This document shows positions 6,556 to 15,017 of a stretch of 17,757 nucleotides of DNA, piece after piece (positions within the stretch are counted from its first letter, which is position 1; every line of letters begins with the position of its first letter). This DNA comes from a bacterium UBP8_UBA6595. GTDB taxonomy: Bacteria > Margulisbacteria > Marinamargulisbacteria > UBA6595. The notes under the pieces are model-generated. The model was not told the DNA's origin and did not search any database. It saw only the letters and a program-made list of their open reading frames with translations. Position numbers and translations under genes: made by a program. The stretch lies in NCBI GenBank assembly GCA_002433595.1, contig DJIL01000031.1, forward strand, positions 1 to 17,757, written 5' to 3'.

Positions 6556-7983
6556 ATGGTTTATCAATCGTATTTATGGATTCTTGGTTTTTCAGTTATT
6601 TCTTTAGCCTGTTTTGCAGAATCATTATCATTAGATACGTATTTAAAGTATGTGGATGCCACCAGCCCCTATTTACAACGCAGTCATTATTTAATGGCAC
6701 AATATGATGCCAAAGCAGAAAGTGCCCGACGAAAACAAGCCTGGTTATTATCGGGTGACGCGCACTGGACGCGGGAGTCACCCAGCCCCGCTAATCGTTT
6801 ATTTGAGTCTCCGTCACCCCGTACACAAACGGGTATATCCACACAACTTAGCAAACCCATTTGGGCGACCGGAGGACAAGTATCCGTTACGCACAGCTTG
6901 CATAAATTTGAACAAAAATCATCACCGCTATCGTTGCTTGGTTCTCAGCAATCAATGCAACCCAATCCGTTATACCGTCGGTCATTTGGCCTTTCATACC
7001 GGCATCCATTAATGCAAAATACTACGGGCACTCAATCAAAACTGGACTATGAATTAGCCAAAAGCACGATTAAGTATCATCGAATTTTGCGTGCAGAAAC
7101 AGACGAGTCCTTTCGATTAAATCAGTATAATAATTATTTAATTTGGGCCCATTATTATGCCAAAGCTTTAATTATAAATGACCGATTAATGCTTGCCACG
7201 GCTCTGTATGCAGACAATCAAGCCAAATACAGCAATAATTTAATCGAAGGATTGGAACTATTGCAATCTAAGCACTATTTAAATCAACAAAAAATGGGGA
7301 ATAGCCAGGCAAAACTCATGCTTAAATCGCATCAAAGTCAATTGGCCTCGGCATTAAATTACCCCGCAATTCTAACAAGCACCCCCAATCTAAATCTTTA
7401 TAAAATCCCCAATCTAAATACAGCCCCCATGACGCATTCATGGCGTGTTATAGAGACACTGGTCGCTCAAAAAAATACGAATCAGCTGTTACAAAACGCC
7501 TTAAGTGATCAACAAAAACCAAAATTGGATATTGTTATAAATGCAGACTGGCATGATCGACTCAACGCGCAGAATCGGGTGTCGGATTATGGGTTAATGG
7601 ATAAGCAGGTCATGCTTGAGTTTTCAACACCATTGGGGCGTCAATCCATTCGCGCTGAGTTAGACGCCCTAAGTCATGAAGCACACGGGATTCAACAAAC
7701 AATTAATCACGAACTAAACCAACAAATAGCTCATAAAAATCAATTGGAATCCGACTACCAACGCCTACGCATGCACTATAACCTGCAAACAACTGCCGTT
7801 GATTTGCACAGGCAAATGGTAAATGAAGAACAACGTCTATATGAACAGGGTCGCCGAAGCTTAACATTTGTTTTGCAATCCCAAGATGCCGAGCATGTTG
7901 CCAAATTAGCTGTATTAGAAACGGCTGTTCACTTACACCGCATTGTAGCTGAGCACAATGCCCTATTGGATCGCTTGCCATGA
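6556..7983 (+). CDS. TolC-family outer membrane efflux protein
   Basis: Predicted outer-membrane and periplasmic channel for a tripartite efflux or secretion system. The product has 475 residues, typical of the family. It begins with a signal peptide, probably cut after CFA (residue 21). The rest is rich in long amphipathic helices with the two-fold repeat expected of the outer membrane efflux protein fold. The last about 90 residues (heptad-rich, then GRRSLTFVLQSQDAEHVAKL) match the usual C-terminal coil of the second repeat. The SLAC stretch in the signal peptide is a poor lipobox, so lipidation is unlikely. The start lacks an obvious Shine-Dalgarno site. Its TGA overlaps the ATG of the RND pump gene, so channel and pump are translationally coupled. 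No adaptor gene lies between them. Confidence 0.85.
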   Translation: MVYQSYLWILGFSVISLACFAESLSLDTYLKYVDATSPYLQRSHYLMAQYDAKAESARRKQAWLLSGDAHWTRESPSPANRLFESPSPRTQTGISTQLSKPIWATGGQVSVTHSLHKFEQKSSPLSLLGSQQSMQPNPLYRRSFGLSYRHPLMQNTTGTQSKLDYELAKSTIKYHRILRAETDESFRLNQYNNYLIWAHYYAKALIINDRLMLATALYADNQAKYSNNLIEGLELLQSKHYLNQQKMGNSQAKLMLKSHQSQLASALNYPAILTSTPNLNLYKIPNLNTAPMTHSWRVIETLVAQKNTNQLLQNALSDQQKPKLDIVINADWHDRLNAQNRVSDYGLMDKQVMLEFSTPLGRQSIRAELDALSHEAHGIQQTINHELNQQIAHKNQLESDYQRLRMHYNLQTTAVDLHRQMVNEEQRLYEQGRRSLTFVLQSQDAEHVAKLAVLETAVHLHRIVAEHNALLDRLP

Positions 7984-10900
7984 ATTCTTTTTTTAAATAC
8001 TTCATTCACGATCCCCTAATAGGAAAAATAATTACTGGATCACTGCTATTGCTGGGTATTTATGGAATCAGTACGGTTAAGATTGATATTTGGCCGAGCG
8101 TGTCGTTTGATGAGTTGGTAATTAACACGTATCATCCGGGGTATTCAGCTAAAGATATTGAATTGCGAATTACCAATAAAATCGAAGATAAGTTAGCGAG
8201 TATTTCAGGCATTAACTATTATGAATCGAGCAGCTCTGAAGGGCGATCAATGATTAAAGTTGTTTTAGAAGAAAATCTTACCGATGTAAAAGCTGTAAAA
8301 GACAAATTGTATCGCGCGATTGATACCGCCCAGTTACCCACCACACTACAAGACCCGCCTGCTATTGTAGATGTTAATAGTGATGAGCTTCCAATTTACA
8401 CCCTAGGCATTGTCGGGGGCGATACCTATGCCGATCAATTTTACTATGCTAAGCAGTTAATTGATCAATTAGAATTTTTTCCAAGCGTTAGTCGCGTTGC
8501 GTCTACGGGTTACCGAGACGAAGAAGTGCAGATTTTATTAGATTTAGAGGCCATGCGCCAGTATCAGCTATCTGTGCGTACCGTTGAAGCGGCTTTTAAC
8601 CAGCGGCATATTCGCATATCCAGCGGCCCTATTGAATCGCCCAGCACCCGTCAAATCATCTTGAATGCCGAGTTTTCCAACGTCACGGCGTTAAACGACT
8701 TAATTATTCGATCTAACTTTAATCAAAAAACTATTTACCTTCGGGATATTGCAACTGTTGTTAATGGGTTTCAAACACCAATGACGTACACCCATATTAA
8801 TGGCCAACCCGGCATTTTACTGGACGTGATCAAAAAAGAATCCGCTGAGATTTTACCCACTGTTAAAGCATTGAAGGCATTTTTTAACCAAGTAATTATT
8901 CCCAGTCAATTACGCCTTATTCCTGTATCTGATATGTCTTATTTTTTAACCCGTCGATTATCTGTGTTGGTATCAAATGGACTCATTGGCATGGCCTTAG
9001 TGTTTATTGTACTAAGCGTTTTTTTACGTGCGAACGTTGCAATTTGGGTTGCCGCTGGAATTCCTGTTGCGGTATCCGGAATTCTTTTTTTATTGCCCAT
9101 CACTGGCCAAAGCATTAATGTTGTTTCCTTAATTGGCATTATTTTAGTAATTGGTATTATTGTGGATGACGGAATTATTGTTGCCGATAGTGTGGTTCAG
9201 CACCTTGAAGCGGGTCATGACAAAAAAACAGCCGCACTTTTGGGTATTCAAGCTGTATTTGCACCCGTCATTACCACCTTGATCACCACATTCCTAGCGT
9301 TTCTACCGATGTTTTTCATGAGTGGTATCATGGGAAAATTTGTATTTTGTATACCGCTGGTTATTACATTTGCCTTGGTGTTTAGTTTGATCGAACTGTC
9401 TACAGCATTGCCCGCCCATCTGGCAAACTCGAGCAATCGCGTTAAGCGTCCATTGCTAACAATGGATTGGCCCCGTCGTGTGTATCAGCATGCATTGTGT
9501 GCCTGTTTGCGCCACTACAAAGTTATGAGCGCAGTCTTTATGGTCGGACTGCTGGGCTTGGGATGGCTATTGGCGACACACATACAATTCGAGTTGTTTC
9601 CAAAATCATCATCCGAGGCGTTTATTATTAACGTCAAATACCCGAAAGGCACTCCCCTAGCCGACAACCGAGACCAGACCCGTGCAATTGAAGCGATTGT
9701 ATCGACGTTGCCATCGGATGAGTGGGTCAGTTTTAAAACATTGGTTGGCAGTACCAATACCAATGCCTATGACTATGCAAGTAAAGCGAACGAAACTGAA
9801 ATCATTGTTTATTTAACGCCCATTACGGAACGAACTCGAACCGCCGAAACGATTATTCAAGATTTAAAACCCCGCATGCCCGATACTGTATTTTTCCGAT
9901 TGGAATCGGGTGGCCCCCCCGTGGGTCGTGCCATTAGCATTGAAATTATTCATTCAGATGCCCAAATTCGGTCAACGATTGTCGATTCCATTTATCGAGT
10001 ATTATCCACAACACGTGGCGTGCGTGACTTGTCTCGTACTGATGATGGCTTGAGAAAAACCATTCAAATACAGCCTAATATTAAGAAAGCGGCTCAACTG
10101 GGTGTTTCTTTAAGTGACATCGCCCAGGTGATTAACACCAGCTATACTGGCCATATCATTGGTACATTTAATCAAAACAATGCCAGTATTCCTATTCGAC
10201 TGCAACTTGATCCTAAGAATCAATCGGTGGATCAAATTGGCAATTTAGTTGTTTCCAATGCCCAAGGCAAACTTATTTCTTTATCGCAGCTTATTCGAGT
10301 TGTTGACGGGCCAATAACCCCCAGTTACTACCATTATAATGGGGACTCAAAAACAAATGTCTATGGTGAAATAAACGAATCTGAAACAACAATTAAAACG
10401 GTGGTTAAAACCGTACGCAGTCAATTGGATAGTGCGCAATGGCCCAATGCAAAAATAATATTTAGTGGTCAAAATCAAGACACCAATCGATCCATGAATG
10501 ATTTACTAAAACTGTTTATTGTGACGCTTATTGGCATGTTCATTCTATTAATTGTGTTGCTTCGATCAGTGCTTCAAACTATCTTAGTTCTGTCCTGTAT
10601 TCCATTTGGCCTTTTAAGTGCTTGCTTGGCGTTTGTTGCGCATGGCGAACGCCTTAGTTTTATTGGCATCATTGGTATCATTGGTTTATCTGGTGTTGTG
10701 GTTAATGATGCCCTTGTTATGATGCACCATTTAAATAAAACAGCAAAAACTGCACCCACTTTAGCGGATGAAATCACCCGTGTTGCGAATGGTTGTGCCA
10801 CACGATTTCGGCCTATTTTACTCACATCCATGACGACTGTATTGGGCCTTTTGCCCTTAGCCTATGGATTTGCGGGCAACGATCCATTTTTAACACCCAT

Positions 10901-10994
10901 GGCTATGGCAATTGGGTGGGGGCTATTATTGGCAACTCCACTCATTTTATTCGTTTTCCCATGTTGGTACATGGCAGTTAGTTCTCGGCTTTGA
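7980..10994 (+). CDS. RND efflux pump inner-membrane permease (AcrB-like)
   Basis: Proton-driven inner-membrane pump that would export substrates through the TolC-type channel encoded just upstream. The 1004 residues follow the RND plan: TM1 near 14-33, a large periplasmic loop (about 35-325), TM2-TM6 (about 328-475), TM7 near 515-533, a second periplasmic loop (to about 835) and TM8-TM12. The proton-relay acid pair in TM4 is present, D396 and D397 in GIIVDDGIIVADS, and TM10 has the family motif GVVVNDALVMMHH with N909 and D910. The motif ALPAHLA after TM6 is common in this branch. Substrate cannot be told from sequence by eye; I see no methionine set suggesting copper export. The gene has neither a preceding nor a following periplasmic adaptor (AcrA/HlyD type), which is unusual. 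No clear terminator follows. Confidence 0.93.
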   Translation: MNSFFKYFIHDPLIGKIITGSLLLLGIYGISTVKIDIWPSVSFDELVINTYHPGYSAKDIELRITNKIEDKLASISGINYYESSSSEGRSMIKVVLEENLTDVKAVKDKLYRAIDTAQLPTTLQDPPAIVDVNSDELPIYTLGIVGGDTYADQFYYAKQLIDQLEFFPSVSRVASTGYRDEEVQILLDLEAMRQYQLSVRTVEAAFNQRHIRISSGPIESPSTRQIILNAEFSNVTALNDLIIRSNFNQKTIYLRDIATVVNGFQTPMTYTHINGQPGILLDVIKKESAEILPTVKALKAFFNQVIIPSQLRLIPVSDMSYFLTRRLSVLVSNGLIGMALVFIVLSVFLRANVAIWVAAGIPVAVSGILFLLPITGQSINVVSLIGIILVIGIIVDDGIIVADSVVQHLEAGHDKKTAALLGIQAVFAPVITTLITTFLAFLPMFFMSGIMGKFVFCIPLVITFALVFSLIELSTALPAHLANSSNRVKRPLLTMDWPRRVYQHALCACLRHYKVMSAVFMVGLLGLGWLLATHIQFELFPKSSSEAFIINVKYPKGTPLADNRDQTRAIEAIVSTLPSDEWVSFKTLVGSTNTNAYDYASKANETEIIVYLTPITERTRTAETIIQDLKPRMPDTVFFRLESGGPPVGRAISIEIIHSDAQIRSTIVDSIYRVLSTTRGVRDLSRTDDGLRKTIQIQPNIKKAAQLGVSLSDIAQVINTSYTGHIIGTFNQNNASIPIRLQLDPKNQSVDQIGNLVVSNAQGKLISLSQLIRVVDGPITPSYYHYNGDSKTNVYGEINESETTIKTVVKTVRSQLDSAQWPNAKIIFSGQNQDTNRSMNDLLKLFIVTLIGMFILLIVLLRSVLQTILVLSCIPFGLLSACLAFVAHGERLSFIGIIGIIGLSGVVVNDALVMMHHLNKTAKTAPTLADEITRVANGCATRFRPILLTSMTTVLGLLPLAYGFAGNDPFLTPMAMAIGWGLLLATPLILFVFPCWYMAVSSRL

Positions 10995-11130
10995 GTCTGA
11001 ATGCTCGGCGTGTATTCAAGCGTAAACAATATTCTAAAAGTTACCCAAGTATGCTAAACTTAAAGTATTAGTTGCTGAAATCAAATACCAATCAGCCTTT
11101 AGTATAGAATGCACAATAAATACAAACAGT

Positions 11131-11134
11131 GAGG
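11131..11134 (+). promoter_or_regulatory. Ribosome binding site of fba
   Basis: GAGG five bases before the ATG at 11140 supports this start. It is one of the few clear Shine-Dalgarno sites in the window, fitting a highly expressed glycolytic gene. The 145-bp gap before it contains a possible extended -10 (TGCTAAACT around 11052-11060) with only a weak -35, so the promoter is not settled. Confidence 0.6.
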
Positions 11135-11139
11135 TTATC

Positions 11140-12147
11140 ATGAACACAACACAACAAGCCGTTTACCAGCAATTTGGACTCGTTAACACCCGAAGTATGT
11201 TTGAAAAAGCAGTGACTGGCGGCTATGCGGTTGGGGCGTACAACATTAATAATTTAGAACAATTGCAGGCTATTTTATTGGGGTGTGTTGAAACAAATGC
11301 CCCTGTCATTTTGCAAATTTCTAAGGGTGCACGAAATTATGCGCATCCATCGTTATTGCGGGCAATGGCCAGCGGTGCTATGGACTTTGTTCGGGCCCAT
11401 GATTCCAGCATTCCCGTTGCTTTGCATTTGGATCATGGCGATTCATTTGAACTATGCAAATGGTGTGTTGATAATGGGTTTTCATCGGTGATGATTGATG
11501 CGTCACATTTACCGTACGAAGACAATATTGCGCTTTCCAAGCAAGTTGTCGAGTATGCGCATCCGTTGGGTGTGTCTGTGGAAGCTGAACTGGGCGTTTT
11601 AGCCGGCATTGAAGAAGATGTTGTTGCTGCAGAATCGGTATACACACAACCCGAAGAAGTAATTGATTTTGTAAGCCGAACCGGCGTTGATTCCTTGGCC
11701 ATTTCAATTGGAACCAGCCACGGAGCCAATAAATTCACACCTGAGCAATGCACACGCAATGCCGATGGCATATTGGTAGGCCCGCCGTTGCGATTTGATA
11801 TCTTGCATGAAATTGAAGAAAAATTACCCGGGTTTCCTATTGTGTTGCATGGGTCTTCATCGGTTATGCCCGATTACATTCATGATATTTTATCATTTGG
11901 TGGCCACATTGAAAATCCAGTCGGTGTGGCTGAAACACAATTGCGTGAAGCGGCTAAATCAGCTGTCTGTAAAATGAACATTGATAGTGATGGGCGATTA
12001 GCCATGACCGCTGCTGTTCGTAAATTTTTATCTGAGAATACTGAAAGCTTCGATCCCCGTCATTATTTTGGCGCGGCTCGTGAACGATTAAAAGAGCTGG
12101 TCAAATATAAAAATACGCACGTATTAGGATCTGCCAACCAAGCATAA
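11140..12147 (+). CDS. fba: Class II fructose-bisphosphate aldolase
   Basis: Zinc-dependent cytoplasmic enzyme that splits or forms fructose 1,6-bisphosphate in glycolysis and gluconeogenesis. The 335 residues carry the family landmarks: HLDHGDS (96-102) with the catalytic aspartate D98 and zinc ligand H99, the EAELG strand (148-152), the second zinc ligand H194 in IGTSHGANKF, the third zinc ligand H237 in LHGSSSV, and the phosphate/substrate-binding segment CKMNIDSDGRLA (277-288). Tagatose-bisphosphate aldolases share this fold, so substrate choice rests on the close overall fit to bacterial FBA. It has a good ribosome site and is followed after only 7 bp by rfaE2, suggesting one transcript with rfaE2 and recD2. 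Confidence 0.93.
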   Translation: MNTTQQAVYQQFGLVNTRSMFEKAVTGGYAVGAYNINNLEQLQAILLGCVETNAPVILQISKGARNYAHPSLLRAMASGAMDFVRAHDSSIPVALHLDHGDSFELCKWCVDNGFSSVMIDASHLPYEDNIALSKQVVEYAHPLGVSVEAELGVLAGIEEDVVAAESVYTQPEEVIDFVSRTGVDSLAISIGTSHGANKFTPEQCTRNADGILVGPPLRFDILHEIEEKLPGFPIVLHGSSSVMPDYIHDILSFGGHIENPVGVAETQLREAAKSAVCKMNIDSDGRLAMTAAVRKFLSENTESFDPRHYFGAARERLKELVKYKNTHVLGSANQA

Positions 12148-12154
12148 CTTAGAC

Positions 12155-12652
12155 ATGCTGGCCGATACTTTTCATGATGTGGCTTCACTATGCAAGCATT
12201 GCGATATTTGGCGACAGGCTGGTGACACGCTCGTGTTTACTAACGGTTGCTTTGACTTATTTCATGCGGGGCATGCTGTCTACTTAGACGAGGCACGTGC
12301 ACTGGGCGACCGCCTAATTGTGGGCATCAACTCAGACGCCAGTGTGCGGCGCTTAAAAGGACCCACACGGCCAATTGTCCCGCTTGTTGGACGCAGTATG
12401 GTTATTAACGCGCTACACTCTGTTGATGCCGTTATTGCCTTTGATTCGGATACCCCAATTCCAATTATTCATGCGCTAAAACCCGATATTCATGTTAAAG
12501 GGGGTGATTACTCAGACCCCACACAATTGCCTGAATACCCCATTGTATCTGACTATGGGGGACGCGTAGCCTTATTATCTTTTTTAGACGGTTTTTCAAC
12601 CTCATCTATTATTCATGCTATTCACAATGGATCAAATAACCGGAGTCATTGA
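12155..12652 (+). CDS. rfaE2: D-glycero-beta-D-manno-heptose 1-phosphate adenylyltransferase
   Basis: Transfers AMP to heptose 1-phosphate to make ADP-heptose for the LPS inner core. The 165 residues form a single nucleotidyltransferase domain: VFTNGCFDLFHAGH (27-40) with the HxGH-type active site, VGINSDASVRRLKGPTRP (56-73), VDAVIAFDSDTP (90-101), KPDIHVKGGDY (109-119) and a C-terminal GFSTSSIIHAI (146-156). It is the stand-alone form: the kinase half present in the fused HldE of enterobacteria is absent and should be encoded elsewhere as rfaE1. The usual glutamate-arginine pair after the KGPxRP segment reads GR here. There is no clear ribosome site; spacing of 7 bp to fba suggests coupling. 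Its end overlaps the recD2 start. Glycerol-3-phosphate or ethanolamine-phosphate cytidylyltransferases are relatives but fit less well. Confidence 0.88.
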   Translation: MLADTFHDVASLCKHCDIWRQAGDTLVFTNGCFDLFHAGHAVYLDEARALGDRLIVGINSDASVRRLKGPTRPIVPLVGRSMVINALHSVDAVIAFDSDTPIPIIHALKPDIHVKGGDYSDPTQLPEYPIVSDYGGRVALLSFLDGFSTSSIIHAIHNGSNNRSH

Positions 12653-14783
12653 TCGCATTACCTATCAACACGATAATGGGTTTTTAGTCGCTAAAATCCA
12701 AACTGAAACACATCCGAATCGTGTGACTATAACCGGGGTTTTATTTGACATTTATGCGGGTCAATCGATTACGTGTATTGGTCAATGGGAAACGAATGCA
12801 CAATATGGTCGGCAATTTCGTGTTCACGAATGGTCCATTCATCGCCCAACAACTGTTAGTGGTATTGAACGGTATTTAAGTTCAGGCGCGCTTAAAGGCA
12901 TCGGACCTGTATACGCAAAAAAAATTGTGGATCAATTTGGGGATCAAACACTTCATATTTTAGATACGGATAGTGATCAGCTGCGTCACGTTCCCGGTTT
13001 GGGTAAAAAGCGTATTGCACTTATTCAAGCATCGGTACAGACAAGCCAGGCCAATCGTGACTTGCTTATTTTTTTAGCCGATCATCATGTATCAAATACA
13101 TGGGTACCAAAAATTCAACATGCCTATGGCGTAAATAGCGTGTCGACCATTCAAAATAATCCTTATGCGTTGGCTAAAGATATTTCAGGTATTGGATTTA
13201 AAACAGCCGATCAACTAGCCAAAAGCTTAGGCATTCAAGCCGATCACCCGCATCGCATTGATATGGGGATTTTACACTGCTTAGGCACCCTGAATGGACA
13301 CACCTGTTGCCCACTCGATGGGCTGATTAAGCAAGTCGCCACATTGCTTCAATTACCGCCATCCGATAGGCTTAATCAACGGGTGTACGCACTGGTGAAC
13401 CAGCGACAACTCTATAGTGCAACTATCAACAATCAACCCATGGTTTGGATGCATAGCATCGCTATGGCTGAATGGGGAATTGCCAATGAACTGTATCGCA
13501 TTCAGCATACACCGGTACGCACCCCGTTAAACCACGTTGTTCACACACTGGAAACGCTTGAACAATCGATTGATCTAACCTTGGACCCCTCACAAAAACA
13601 AGCCATTTGCCAAGCTGTAACACAGCCCATGCATATTATTACCGGTGGACCTGGAACTGGAAAAAGCACATTAACCCGAATGATCACTGGTTTATTTTAT
13701 AAACAAAAAGCCTTAATGCTGCTTGCGCCAACGGGCCGAGCCGCTAAACGCCTATCTCAAGCCACGCAATTGGCCGCCAAAACCATTCACAGTGCACTTA
13801 GCTATGATTTTGCAAGTGGTAGCTTTAGTTATAATAAAAAACGACCCCTGACTCATGATGTTATTATTGTTGATGAAGCTAGCATGATTGACACGCTGCT
13901 ATTTTATCAACTGCTACTCGCTATTCCCAGCCACGCACAATTAATTATTATTGGGGATGTGGATCAATTGCCAAGCATTGGCCCAGGGACTGTGTTGCGT
14001 GATATTTTAAATAGCTCAGGCATATCCACCACCCGATTGACACATATTTTCAGGCAAGCTCAACACTCTCATATTATTCGACATGCGCATGCCATTCAAC
14101 GCGGAGATTATCCTCAATTTATACATAGCGCTGAATCGGACTGTTTTTTTATAGAGTCGGATAACCCTGAAAAAATTCTAGATGAAATCGCCGATTTAAT
14201 GGCCCACCGACTGCCTAAAAAATATGGCATTCATCCACAAACCGATTGCCAAATATTGTCACCCATGAATACGGGGCCACTCGGTGTTCATGCATTTAAT
14301 GCAAAGCTGCAAGCCCTGCTAAATAGTCACAGTCCCATTGCATTAACAGCACCCGATGGGACATGCTATCGCCAATACGATAAAGTAATTCAATTACGAA
14401 ATAATTATGACGCTGGTGTATTAAATGGCGATATTGGTATTATTGATGCGTATTGTAACGATCAAAAAACGCTAGCAATTCGATTTGACGAACGCACGAT
14501 TGAGTACAAACATTCAGATTGTTTGGATATTCGACTGGCCTACGCCGTATCTATTCATAAGTACCAAGGCAGCGAATGCCCCTATGTCATGATTCCAATT
14601 CATCGTAGCCACAACCATATGCTGAACCGAAATTTACTCTACACAGCCCTAACGCGTGGGAAAACCATGGTGATTTTAATCGGGCAGCCGTCGGCGTTGA
14701 CCACGGCTATTTGCAATGTGTCCGCCATGCATAGGGATACAGGTTTAGATTACTTTTTAAATTCAATAAATCCTAAACAATAA
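12627..14783 (+). CDS. recD2: RecD2-type superfamily 1 DNA helicase
   Basis: 5'-to-3' DNA helicase of the RecD2 type, which acts without RecBC in DNA repair. I chose the ATG at 12627 (718 residues) because the protein then opens MDQITGVIDRITY, like the family; an ATG 12 bases earlier is possible. Residues about 1-75 form an OB-like N-terminal domain. Helix-hairpin-helix segments follow: LKGIGPVYAKKI (from 89), VPGLGKKRI (from 122) and SGIGFKTADQLA (from 187). The motor has Walker A GGPGTGKST (340-348), Walker B VIIVDEASMID (412-422), motif III GDVDQLPSIGPG (443-454), and motifs V-VI SIHKYQGSE (642-650) and TALTRGK (673-679). The gene overlaps rfaE2 by 26 bases, so the two are probably co-translated. 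No recB or recC is nearby. Confidence 0.94.
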   Translation: MDQITGVIDRITYQHDNGFLVAKIQTETHPNRVTITGVLFDIYAGQSITCIGQWETNAQYGRQFRVHEWSIHRPTTVSGIERYLSSGALKGIGPVYAKKIVDQFGDQTLHILDTDSDQLRHVPGLGKKRIALIQASVQTSQANRDLLIFLADHHVSNTWVPKIQHAYGVNSVSTIQNNPYALAKDISGIGFKTADQLAKSLGIQADHPHRIDMGILHCLGTLNGHTCCPLDGLIKQVATLLQLPPSDRLNQRVYALVNQRQLYSATINNQPMVWMHSIAMAEWGIANELYRIQHTPVRTPLNHVVHTLETLEQSIDLTLDPSQKQAICQAVTQPMHIITGGPGTGKSTLTRMITGLFYKQKALMLLAPTGRAAKRLSQATQLAAKTIHSALSYDFASGSFSYNKKRPLTHDVIIVDEASMIDTLLFYQLLLAIPSHAQLIIIGDVDQLPSIGPGTVLRDILNSSGISTTRLTHIFRQAQHSHIIRHAHAIQRGDYPQFIHSAESDCFFIESDNPEKILDEIADLMAHRLPKKYGIHPQTDCQILSPMNTGPLGVHAFNAKLQALLNSHSPIALTAPDGTCYRQYDKVIQLRNNYDAGVLNGDIGIIDAYCNDQKTLAIRFDERTIEYKHSDCLDIRLAYAVSIHKYQGSECPYVMIPIHRSHNHMLNRNLLYTALTRGKTMVILIGQPSALTTAICNVSAMHRDTGLDYFLNSINPKQ

Positions 14784-14862
14784 TACAACAGAAAATTTCA
14801 ATAGGATATAATTAAAAACTGTCATTGCTATTTTTTTTAATTTTATCAACCCAACATCATTC

Positions 14863-14893
14863 TTGACTATGGGTGCATGCAATCTGGTACTCT
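14863..14893 (+). promoter_or_regulatory. Probable nrdA promoter
   Basis: TTGACT (14863-14868) is five of six with the -35 consensus. The -10 is TACTCT (14888-14893) preceded by TGG, an extended -10 signature, at 19-bp spacing, slightly long. The predicted start near 14900 would leave a leader of about 118 nt before nrdA. I looked for paired NrdR boxes upstream of nrdA and found no convincing match. Confidence 0.5.
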
Positions 14894-14908
14894 AATTGTA
14901 GGTTTCTA

Positions 14909-14924
14909 AATTGCTACGGCAATT
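14909..14924 (+). other. Hairpin in the nrdA leader
   Basis: AATTGC-TACG-GCAATT is a perfect 6-bp inverted repeat with a 4-base loop, lying about 10 bases after the predicted transcription start and 94 bases before the nrdA ATG. No T-run follows directly, so it is not an obvious terminator. It could be a protein operator, an mRNA 5' stabiliser or chance. The rest of the 14784-15007 gap is AT-rich; a T8 tract near 14831 lies after a weak AATAG/CTATT pairing and may end recD2 transcription, but I would not call it a terminator. Confidence 0.4.
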
Positions 14925-15007
14925 AATAGTCATTTTAAGTGTCGTTTATTTTTTTAAATTTACAGATATATTTTTATTGTTTACTACTTGAATAGTTTAG
15001 TAGTTGT

Positions 15008-15013
15008 AGGAGA
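15008..15013 (+). promoter_or_regulatory. Ribosome binding site deciding the nrdA start
   Basis: AGGAGA sits four bases before the ATG at 15018 and settles that start over an in-frame TTG at 14988, which has no ribosome site and would add ten residues unlike the family. Confidence 0.85.
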
Positions 15014-15017
15014 AAGC

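Noticed and set aside
6590..6625. Lipoprotein signal in the TolC-type protein
   Set aside because: The SLAC stretch lacks the aliphatic residue expected three positions before the cysteine, and CFA-ES is a better ordinary signal peptidase site.
11378..11771. Two minus-strand frames of about 110 codons opposite fba
   Set aside because: They mirror the conserved zinc-site region of the aldolase and have no ribosome site; long antisense frames are expected from its codon bias.
14805..14845. Rho-independent terminator after recD2
   Set aside because: A T8 tract is present, but the only pairing before it is a 5-bp AT-rich stem with a loop of more than 20 bases.
14988..15017. TTG at 14988 as an upstream nrdA start
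   Set aside because: No ribosome site precedes it, while AGGAGA stands four bases before the ATG at 15018, where the family-like N-terminus begins.
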